In this document: positions 12,301 through 24,300 of the stretch, piece by piece
Numbering within the stretch: position 1 is the first letter of the stretch
How the letters are laid out: the number at the start of each line of letters is the position of its first letter
Source of the DNA: Tridacna crocea
Taxonomy: Eukaryota > Mollusca > Bivalvia > Cardiida > Cardiidae
NCBI GenBank assembly: GCA_943736015.1
Contig: OX031060.1
Coordinates: 27,357,231 to 27,421,230 of the forward strand
Direction: 5' to 3'
Length of the DNA stretch: 64,000 nt
The notes under the pieces: generated by a model
What the model saw: the letters and a program-made list of their open reading frames with translations, nothing else
Told to the model about the DNA's origin: nothing
Database searches by the model: none
Program-made: the position numbers and the translations under genes

Positions 12301-15300
12301 ATATTAAGTGACATAACTCATCTTTTCCACAGCGTCAGTCTATGCCATTTCGCGCACAACGAAGGCACAGTGATGAGGATATGTACTTTAACTTGTATCC
12401 ATGGAAACGACGCAGCAGGAGAGAAGATGGGAGACCAGTCACTATAACATCTGTTATGAAATTAAAAGACCAGGAACCAGAAAGTGAATTAGAGGGCCTC
12501 AAAGGGCAGTCAAAGTTGTGGATTGGAAAAGATTATGTGAACTTTATACATAAGGATCCTGTTGACGTACGCAATCCCTTTGAAGGTGAGAGGAATTTGT
12601 GTAAAAGTAATAAAAATTCTGTTTTTGTCTTTTAACAACTTGTAGAGGCTTTTAAGCAGACTACTTAAAAAATACAGACTGAAGATATAGATGATCAATG
12701 TATCACTGATGCTCTGCAGAAAAGGGTTTAACAATCCCAATTTTTAATGACTCTGACAAAGAAGCCTTTTGAAAACATTGAGGGAAAAGGAGAAAATGCT
12801 GGTTACCAGCATTTTCTCCTATTCCCACAATGTTTCCCCCACTTCCCAAAACAAATTTCAAATTTTCAGTCACTTTTATTTTGTCATCGGCAAATGCTTC
12901 CAATTCAGACCAGTCTAAAATTTTGTAATTTGCTATAGAGTTAATGCGTCTGCAAAAAGGATAGATCTAGGTCTGTGCAGGCTGATCTGGATTGAAACTT
13001 TGCTCTTGGTCAATTTTCTACTTGTAAAAGGACAAGTAAATCATATAATACAGTTGGTTGTCAGACAAAATGGATTTTATTGTTCCATATGTAATTATGT
13101 AAAATTTTTACATAAATGCAATGACTTATCACTTTGCCAAACAACAAAATTTTGGACTAGTCCAAATTGAAAGCACTTGCAGTCAACAAAATAAATGTGA
13201 TTCAGAAATTGAATTTTGATTTTGGAAGGGTAGGAAGCATTATGGGAAAATTCCATATTTTGCAAATATGTTTTTAAGAGCTTTCCTTCTAAAGGTCGTT
13301 AAAAGTTTGGATTGTGTGGTATAGTTAAGTAGAACAATGCATCATGAAAATTTGCCAGAGTGCTGCTCATGCTATATTTATCTTACTTACATAAATGCTG
13401 TACTAATGTAGAAATTAGCAAAAGGGGGCTTTTTTTTTTTGTGCTAGTAATTTATTTAAAATTCAGTCCGATGCAAGATGAAAATGATTATCTACAGCTG
13501 CAACTTTTAAGGTCACCATAGCACAAAGTGCTGAAGAGTAGCTTTTGTGGTCATGCTTCTTGCTATGTGTGTCCTTATGTGGTCGTCAAAAATTACCTTG
13601 TGTGCAGTCATAGAGGCCACATTTTCTGTAGGCTGCTCACGGTACTTAGTCGGAATATTTGTCTTGAGAAAATCTGAGACAAGTTTGAATTTGGGTCATG
13701 TTGGGTAAAAAAATTGGTCACTGGAACAAATTTATAAAAACCTTGTGAGCAGTCTAGTGTCTGTAGACTCTGGGGCCCGTGGTCGTCTTGTTCTTTCTTT
13801 ACAGGATGAGTAAATGATTTCTGTGCCCTTCTTTTGAATTCTTAATTTGTATTTCTAGATTTCATCAAAAGAGATGTAACACCAAGAATGCCTTGGCATG
13901 ATATTGCATCAGTTGTTTATGGGAAAGCAGCAAGGGATGTTGCTAGACATTTTATTAGACGATGGAACTTCTGCAAGGTACTATTACCCCCTCTTCATAC
14001 TTTACCAGACAACAGCAAGTTTAGACTTAGAAAGCATTTGCAGATAACAAAGCAATTGTGGATTAAATTATTGGAATTCGTCTTTGACCCTTTACCAACA
14101 ATCTGTGGTTATTATGACCCAGAGGATGAAGCTCTTTGAAAACATTGTGGGAAAAGAAAAATATGCTGATAACCAGCATTTCCTCCTTTACCCACAATGT
14201 TTTCTTCCCTTCTAAAAATAAATTGCAATTTTTGAGTCGCATTAATTTTGTTGTCTGCAAGTGCTTCCAATTAGGACTAGTCTAAAATTAAGTCATTTGG
14301 TAATGAATTAACTCTTTACCACACAATCCCGACTTTTAACGATCCTGAGAAAGAAGCCTTTGGTAACTAGCATTTTCTCCTTTTCCTCCAAAATTTTCTA
14401 CCCTTCCCAAACAAGTTTAACTTTCCAGTTATTTTTATTTTGTCATCTGCAAGTACTTCCAATTTGGACAAGGCTACAATTTGTCGTTTGGTAAAGAGTT
14501 AAAGGAATTGAAAACCTTTTTTGAAAAAGGGGTATTGCTAAACAAACATTTCTCAATTGACATAGTTTCTCAAAACTTTTCTTTACTGGGCAATAAAAAG
14601 ATGATATTGTTTAGATTAATTAGTCATTCTCTGTACACAAATCCTAACATAGAGATTGTGGTGGTAAAAGGAGAACATTCTCATGTGTTGAAAAGCAGTG
14701 TCTCCTTCCCTAGTCACAGGCTGCGTTCCCATATGAACTTTGTGGAAACAATTGTGGGTGGTGAGAGAGGAGTGAGTAATGTCTCAGTTACTATTTTGCA
14801 GCTGACATGTCTAGCTTACTCCAAATAGCTCTCTAAAAACATGCAAGTAGACTTAACCCATTACCACATAATCCCCACTTTTGTTGCCTCCGAGAAAGAA
14901 GCCGTTTGAAAACACTGTGGAAAAAGGAGAAAATGCTGGTTACCGGCTTTTTTCACCTTTTCCCACAGCGTTTTCTACCCTTCCCAGAACAAATTTCAAT
15001 TTTTCAGTCATCTTTGTTTTGTCGTCTGCAAATGCTTTCAATTTGGACCAGTCTAAATTTTTCTTGTCTGGTAATGGATTAATGGGTAAACTCTATCAGA
15101 CAACAGAACTTTAGACTCATCCATTTTGAGAATGTAAGTAGATAGGAAGTATATTGCTCATCATGTTATTGGTCTTGTCTATGAAAGTATAGGAAACACA
15201 CTATGAAAAGGAGAAAATGTTTTTTTAAACCTCCATTCCTTTGATCATGAAAACTGGGATTGTTTGGTAAAGGAGCAAGCAGTGGAGATATTCTCAAGTG

Positions 15301-18300
15301 ATAAAACTTTTATTATTTTTCAAGACGGAGAAGTTCAAAAAGAACAAGAAGTATCCTATGTTGATGCCCAAGTCCTACGCCAAATGTGAAGTGTTACCTG
15401 CCATTAAAGAAATAACTTACCAAGTCAAATCACAGGTATGAATTAGATATGTAAGCCCTGCTCTGTATAAATGGGGTTTAAGGCATCTGCAAAAAGTATC
15501 AACCAAGGTCAGCCTGCCCAGTCCATGCAGACTGACCCAGAGCTCCAGATAGGAGTGATTTTGATTTCAAAATTTGAAAATATTGATTATTCTTTGCTAA
15601 ACCCTATAGTGTGGGCATTTGTTAGAATTATCTCATGGATACAATTCTAAAGAGTACTCACAACATAGGGTTTCAATGAGAAATAATGGAGTTAGAAAAC
15701 CAGCACTCCTTCTTATCTGGAGCTCTGTCATCATGAACTTTTCTGCATGTCAAAGTATCTTTCTATCTTATGTAATAGTCACTTTTTAGACAAAATGGTA
15801 AAATGACACATTTAAACTCTTTTAGCAGAGTTCGCCTCTTGTCAGTTCTTGTGTTTTCAAAGAAAGCATTGTGTGACCATATCTTCCTCTGTCTGTCGTG
15901 GCCATGCAAGAACTTGGATGATTGTCTCACAAAAACTGGGACATTTTCTGATACATGTACTTTTGTCATTACAGAACTCGTTCACTTCAAACTTAGGCTA
16001 GTTGTTAACCCTTAGAGTGCCAAATAAACCCAAAAAGATACTTTAAATCTGGAAATAAATCCTAAACAGGCACAATTTTGTGGTTTGCTTTTATCTATAG
16101 TATTTCAGAAAGGTGGACAGTGTAGATCAAAGATTAGGCTTCACATTTTGTGATTTACACTGGCAAAAGAGCAACTAGAGTTGTGAAAAGTTACTTTAAG
16201 GATTAAAAACTGTAAAAAAGAGAAATTTACAAGAGTAGGGAAGTTGAAAATTAGCTAGTTGCAAAGAAGTGTTGGAAATTGGGTGGTCGTTTCGGGGGGA
16301 TAAATTCTATAGGTAAATTCATATTGGAACTGTAAATGCAGGTCGTAATATCGCAATAGCGGGATGTGCATATATCTGGGTTCATGGTCATTGATTTTTA
16401 TGAAGGAACAATTCCGTTCTGATGAAATTTGTTTGTAATAGCGGTTTGCTTGTATTGTTGGGCTGGTCTTGAGGAGAGGTTTTACTATATATTTTTTTTA
16501 TTTCATGCTTTCCGGTAGGATATTGAGAAATAGCAGTGAAAATATTTTTCGATCTTACACTGGTACCAGTGAAAATACCGATTATCACGTTCTTGTTGTA
16601 GGTAAATTGCGCGTGCCTAACAACCAGATGGAAATTATGATGTCATATACATGTAACTTACATTTCTCGCGCTTGACATAATATTGTAATGCGTTGCTAT
16701 GCGGGAGGGGTACGCCACAGGGAATAACGGAAAAGACCTGTAGAGCGGTGTCGGCAATTTCCGGATACTTTATGAGAAAAACTGAAAATTTCAAGAACTA
16801 TTCGAAACTCACGAAAAATGATGTGTTGTTTACCTGTAGCAACATATCGCCATTGATTGTGTATGGTAGATATTTCTTTTCGATGATAGGTTAACAAGAA
16901 ACACCAGGTACCATTCACCTAGTACTTGCGGATAATTTCGGATACCGTCGGGTCTTCCGAATACTTTCGTATTTTTTAAACAAAACCGTTCAGTTTCAAA
17001 TATATAATCAAAGTACTGATAGACTAGCGAATTTGAAACTAGTAAATGGCTATGGTAAATGTAAATCTTTGTTGATTTCATACCAGACTAAAGAAATATT
17101 GTCATATTTGGTTTCTGAGTCCGTTCCAGGTCCATCGGTTTATTCTGGTTATTAAACCCAATCTGGTTCAATTCAAATGCAGTTCAAATTGACAATCCAT
17201 TGACTTTACCCGACGCTCTTGCCTATTTTCTTCTCTAACCAAGAAATATTACGAAAAACTTCAATTTGTCTAACTTTCAATTTAAAACAGGTTAAATTTG
17301 TTGAGATTAAAGGGGTATTAATTAAAGAAACTTGATATATCCGAAAGATCCGACTCTACAATTTAATGTCGTGTCTTCCGTATACCCCGATAAATATCGT
17401 AAACAGCATGTGACATCATTCAAATGTCCTTTCACAGAATGACTTGCTTTCTATTATCAATAAACTTTCATTTCCATATAGATATCGTTCACAGGGAACT
17501 GACTTGAGAAAAAATTCAAAACAGTCTGACTTAACCAACTACGTAAGAGGTGTTGATAGAATTCTTACTTTTCAAACGAATTGAAATTTCTCGCCTTTTC
17601 AAAACTTGACGGACTTGAAACTTCAGAAATCCGGAAAAAGAAGATTGCGCTTTCTGCACATGTGCATGTTTTAACAGTATTATGTGCAATTGTAACACAA
17701 GGAAAGATTGGTTGAAAGTATTCGGCATTATACGATATTCGGAATAAGACTAACCCGCTCTACTGGATTTTGATTCAGCTCCTCCTCGAAAGGGTTAAAA
17801 ACATGAAATGAATAGAATATTTGTCTTTTTCGGTGAAAGATAGAAATTTATTTCATCTCATGAACACCACCCCTAATATTTTCACTCGTGGCTCTGCCAC
17901 TCGTGAAAATATTACCGATGGCATCCACTCGATAAAATAAATTTCGATCTTTCACCGAAAAGGACAAATATCCTCTATATAATTCTCTGAAAGTAATCTG
18001 TCAGAAAGAATTTGTGACCCGTCATGCAAAAAAAGGACCATCTGGGAATTCCTTACATCAATTAAAAGAAAACAGATCATAGATAAAGCAGGTCAATTTA
18101 AGTTGATAGTTTAAAAAGAATTGTATAATAAGGTAGAATGTCCACTTTTCATGCCGAAAATATCATAGAAGCGAAAAGTGTCTGCCCTGGTCAGACTGTG
18201 CAATTTGCAGTCTGACCAGGGTTAACACTTTTTGCAGGTTTCAGATGATCCCTTTTTTGGCAACCAGTCACATTTACAAAACAGCATTATGAAATACTGA

Positions 18301-21300
18301 TCATAAAACTGAATTGATGCATTTTAAGCCTTATCCTGCTAAATAAAAGAAATGGAGCTTTCAAGCCCAACAAGCCCAAATAAAAACCTAAATATTGTTA
18401 TTTGAAAGTTATTGTTGGAGGAAAGTTATCTCCTTATCAGACGGTGTAGATACAAGATCTGACTGCATTCTGTGCACTCTGATCTTGATCAAAGCTGTTT
18501 GCAAAAGGTCAGTGAGTTCCACTGAGCAGCTTAAGTGTTAAAGCATTGTGGTAAAAGGGGAAAGTGCCTGTTTTAAGATTTAGATGTTGATTGTTTCACA
18601 TTGATATTTATTGACACATCATGTAGATGTCTGCTTTACAAATTTCAGGTACTGAGAAGTGTTTGTGGTTGGTCAGCAGGAGTGCAAAAAGTTGAGAAGT
18701 CTATACATGATGCCATGATAGACAAAATTGAAAATGCCAAACATTATATCTACTTTGAGGTATGCTTTTGCTGGATTATTACATGTAACTCTTTACCAAA
18801 TGACAAAATTTCAGACTTGTCAAAATTGAAAGCATTTGCAGACAACAAATAATGCATGACTGAAAAATTGAAATTTGATTTTAGAAGAGTAGAAAAAATT
18901 GTGAGAAAAGGAGAAAATGCTGGTTACCAGCATGAAAACTCAGACTTTTCATGTAAAGGGTTGAATAAGTTGTCTTTTCTGTTTCAGAATCAGTTTTTCA
19001 TCACACAGATAGCAGACAAAAGCCAGGTGAAAAATGGAATTGGGGAGGCATTATTGAATAGGATAGAGAAAGCGTACAGGTATCTTATTACGTTATTTTC
19101 TGGTGTTAGTGAGTCAATAATGTTTGCTGGTAATAAGCAATTTTTCATTTTATTGCGAAATTTTTCATTGTTATGATGATTTTTTTTGTACATTTATACT
19201 TTGTACCAGTGTATACAATTTGATAATTGGTAGTTTTCTTAAGTGCCCCCCCCCCCCCACACACACACACACAACAAAGTGGAGGTGGGTATACTAGAAT
19301 TGCCATGGCTGTCTGTTCCATTTGTCTGTCTGTTTTAAATACTTTGACTTTTTTCATGTGCTGACCTGTTTTGTGACAAGTTGTGTGTGTGTGTGGGGGG
19401 GGGGGGGGGGGGACTCATCCATTTTGAGAATGTAAGTAGATAGGAAGTATATTGCTTATCACGTTATTGGTCTTGTCTATGAAAGTATAGGAAACACACT
19501 ATGAAAAGGAGAAAATGTTTTTTTTTAAACCTCCATTCCAGGCTAAAAAGATGCACATTTTCTTTGAAAGGATGGAAAACATTGTGGGAAAAGGAGAAAA
19601 TGCTGGTTACCAGCATTTTCTCCTTTTCCCACAATGTTTTCGAAAGGCTTCTTTCTCAAGGTAGTTATAAGTTGTTATTGTGTAATGATGGGTTAAAGGT
19701 TGATATTTGTAATTACAATGATATTTTTTTCAACAGGTCCAATGAAACATTCCGTGTCTATGTTGTGTTGCCATTATTGCCTGCCTTTGAGGGTGAGATT
19801 GGAGAAAATGGTGGCTACGCTATACAAGCAGTCACACATTGGAACTACAAGTCAATCTCTAAGGGACCTCAATCTCTGTGGTATAATTTGACAAAGAGAG
19901 GTAATTATATGCAGGTCTTCAACTCTTTACAAAACAACAAAATCTTTGTCTAGTCCAAATTGAAAGCATTTGCAGACGATCAATTAAACATGAATCATAG
20001 ATTGGAATTTCATTTTGGGAGGGTAAAAACCATTGTGGAAAAAGGAGAAAATACTTGTAACTGGCAATTTCTACTTTTCCCAGAATGTTTTAAAAGGCTT
20101 TCTTTGTTAGGGTCGTTTAAAGTGGGGATTGTGTGGTAGAAAGTTAACCCTTTACCAGACAATCCAGTCTTTCTGCTGACCATGAGAAATAAGGGTTTGA
20201 AAACATTGTTTGAATAGAAGAAAATGCCAGTTTGTCCTTTTCCTACAACATTTTTTTTTCCACTTTAACGACAAACCATATTGTTGGAGCCAAATTTGTA
20301 TGTACAGGGTGTTTCATAATATGTTTCCCCATTCTAAACCATTATGGTTTCGTCAGAACTTAACACACAACTAAAGCGAAAACATATCTGCATAGCAGAC
20401 AAGACAAATGTTATATTGATATATAACTTGTATTGGTACCTTTGAAAGTGTCAATCCTGCCTGGCGTCAGTCTTGTAGGAGATGTTCAATATGACGTCCG
20501 TTTTGGGCAATTAAAACATCAAGTCTGTCTGAAATTATTGATCATGTTCCTCCATGTTTCCTGGCCAATGGAACGGATCTCACTCCTGATGGCACTCTTA
20601 AGTTCATCTGTATTTGCTGGTGTGAGTCTGTATATGCTGCGTCCTTCAAGTAACCCCACAAGAAAAAGTCGAGGAACGTGACCAATAATTTCAGACAAAG
20701 ACTTGATGTCATATTTGCTCAAAGCGGACGCCATATTGAACATAGCCTATAAAGATTGACACCAGGCAGGATTGACACTTTCAAAGGTACTAATACAAAT
20801 TATATATCAAAATAATATTTGTTTTATCTGCTATGCAGATACGTATTTGCTTTAGTTGTGTGTTAAGTTTTGACAAAACCAGAATTGTTTAGAATGGGGA
20901 CAGATATTATGAAACATCCTGATGTATGATGCTAGAATATTAATCAAGAAGGAAATAACATAGTAACTGAAAGATTTCAGATGGAAACTGGGCACGAAAT
21001 GATTCAAATCCTTCCCTCATAATCCAAAAACTATTGTTAATTTATTGTACTTCATTGTTAAGTAATTATTACACTTTTCTGGATATTGATCAAGCACCTG
21101 TTATATAGTTGTTGTGGTTTTCCACATCTAGCCTATTACCACACTATCCTGAGACCCTTATGGAGAAGGCTGTCAAACACATCATGCAAAAAAGGTGAAA
21201 AATGCTGCTAATCAGCATTTTCTCTGATTACCACAATGTTTTCTACTCAGCCAGACAAATTCCATAATTTTAGCTTCTATGGATTTGTTTCTGTGAAATT

Positions 21301-24300
21301 AAACTTTGCAGTGTAGTAAAGAGCTTAAATTTTTACCACACAATCCCTACTCTTTACGACACTGAGAAAGACAGCTTTTGAAAACATGGTTGAAAAAGGA
21401 GAAAATGCTGGTAACCAGCATTTTCTCCTTTTTCAACGATGTTTTCTGTCCTTTCCAAATCAAATTTCAATTTTTGATATACATTTATTTTGTTGTCTGC
21501 AAATGCTTTCATTTTGGACTAATCAAAAGTTTTGTCATTTGGTATAAAAAGTTAAACTTTTCTTTGTGTTGCAGTTGATGATCCCAAGAAGTATGTTGTT
21601 TTCTGTGGTTTGAGGTCTCATGCAGAGTTGAAAGGTCGACTGGTAAACAACTTTTTTAATTCACTCTTCACAAGACAGAAAAAAACTTAAACCCATCCAT
21701 ATTGAAAGCTTTATAATTTGTAGACAACAAAATTTGTTTTGGCTCAAATGACTAATATTGTCTTTGACAGGATAGAAAACATTGTTGGAACAGGAGAAAA
21801 TGCTTGTTACCAACATTTTCTACTTTTCCTACATTTTTAATAGCTTTTTATTCTGATAGATAGGGACGTGGAGATTCTCCTCTTAAATTGCTTTTCAACA
21901 TGAATTTTAGATCAAGAATGCAAAATTGCATGTAAAAACATTTTTGCAAAAAAATAAATATGTTATTAAGGCTATTTTTCATATAGCTCAATTTTTTCAG
22001 AAGAGACAGCTTTCAGGAAAGTTCTTAGATGTATCTGTATTAAAACTTTACATGTGCAACTATAGAATTTATAGAACCTTTACTGATGTTTTTGTACCGT
22101 CTTACTGTTTATTTCAACATTCTCAGTCTTCTCTGATTAAGTTTTTACCACATAATCCCGACTTTTATTGACCCTGAGAAAAAAGCCTTTTGAAAACATT
22201 GTAGGAAAAGGAGAAAATGCTGGTAACCAGCATTTTCTCCTTTCCCCACAATGTTTTCCACCCTTCCCAAAAACATTTTTCAACTTTTGAGCCATATCAT
22301 TTTTGTTGTCTGCAAGTGCTTTCAATTTGGACAAGTCTATAATTTTGTGGTTTGGTAGAAAGTTAACCACTTACCACACAACAAGGACTTTTGACGACCT
22401 TGAGGAAGAAGCCCTTTGAAAACATTGTGGGGAAAGGAGAAAATGCTGGTAACCAGCATTTTATCCTTTTCCCACAAAGTTTTCTACCATATCAAAGAGA
22501 AATTGCATCATTTGAGCCACAATGAAATTATCATCTGCAAATGCTTTCAGTTTTGATAGGTCTTCAAATTTGTTGTGTGGTAAAGGATTAAGCACTTAGT
22601 TTGGGCGTGTAGTCAAACAAAAATTATTGTTTTGTGTTTGTTTTTGTCTAGGTAACTGAGCTTGTCTATGTGCATAGTAAATTAATGATCATTGATGATG
22701 ATACTGTGATAATTGGGTCAGCAAATATAAATGACAGAAGTTTATTGGGAACACGGGACAGTGAAGTGAATGTCATGTACGAGGATATACAGAAGTTTCC
22801 GGTAAAAATGGCAGGCCAAGAACACATGGCGGGTAACTTTGCAGCATCAATCAGAAGGACATTGTTCCGAGAGCACCTTGGTATTGATGAACATGATGAC
22901 AGTGTGGACTTGTCGGACCCGATTGGTGATAATTTCTGGAAAAATGTCTGGTTTAAACAAGCCACTGTCAATACAACTGTGTATTTCAAGGTACATTCAA
23001 CTCTCTACCATCATTATCAGTCTTGGTTAACCCCATACTAAACAATACCTTGTTTTCACGACCCTGAGGAAGAGGTCTGTTAAAATCATTGTGGGAAAAT
23101 GAGAAAATGCTGGTATTTTCTTCTTTCCCACCATGTTTTCTACTCAGCCAAAATACTTAGAGTTCATAATTATGTTCAGTGCATATGCTCTCAGTTTGGA
23201 AGAGTCTAAAATTTGTTGTATGGGAAAGGATTAAAGATACAGGCTTTTTTGGTTAACTGCAATATCTGAAATGGGACTCTATTCAGTGTTTGTATTTTAT
23301 GTTCACCTGATTATGAAATTCAGACTTGTCCAAATTCAAAGCATAATATGCAGACAAGAAATCAAATGTGGCTCATACTAAATGAAAACAAGGTGGAAAA
23401 TGGAGCAAATGCTATTTATCAACATTTTCTCCTTTTTCCCAGGTGTTTTCAAAAATCTGACAGGAAAATTTTCAGAAAAGGCCAAACATTTCAAAATAAC
23501 CCTTTACCACACAATGACGACATTTGACAACCCTGAGGTAGAAGCCTTTTGAAAACATTGTTGGAAAAGGAGAAAATGCTGATAACCAGCATTTTCTTTT
23601 TTTCCACAGTGTTTTCTACCATTCCCAAATCAACTTTTGATTCTTCAGTCACATTTATTTTGTTGTCTGCAAATTTAATGCTTTCAGTTCGGACCAGTCT
23701 ATAAATTTGTCATTTGGTAAAGAGTTAAAGTGTATTGATATCTTAGATCGGAGATTCATGTTTAATTTCTTTATTTGGTCTTGACATACATTGACTAGTC
23801 CCCATCCAAATTACCTCTAGCTTTCATAGGATTGCAAATGTACCAGTATATGATCCATATATAACACAACAAAGCTGATTTTTTGTAGGTGTTTGGCTGT
23901 TTTTGACATTTAGCAAGGTGCAAGTCTGTCATTGACATAAAATGTCTCATACAGGAAATTATGGTAAAGGTTGACTATCTTTTCTGAGACAGTTTTTCCC
24001 ATTTAAGTTACATATCATTTATAACTTGCAAATGCTTTCAATTTAGACAAGTTTAAAAAGTTAAACCATCGTTTACCTACCAGTAAGCCTTTATTTACAT
24101 ACCAATACTTTTTTTATGAATTTCACAGGTTTTTAACTGCATTCCTGATGACCACATCAAATCCTTTGAGCAACTGAAGCAAATGGCATCCCAAAAAACG
24201 CTCGCTGAGACGGACCCAGAGACGGCACATGCAGAGCTCAAGAAAATCAAAGGCCGTTTGGTGTTTTTGCCACTTTATTTCTTAGAGGACCAAGAAAGTA

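Noticed and set aside
18601..18852. Longer open frame extending PLD exon j on both sides
   Set aside because: The extension runs into intron and MITE sequence; AG/GT sites at 18647-18648 and 18760-18761 and PLD conservation define 18649-18759.
20433..20681. 82-codon + strand open frame
   Set aside because: It is the complement of the decayed transposase tail; the minus strand carries the recognisable sequence.
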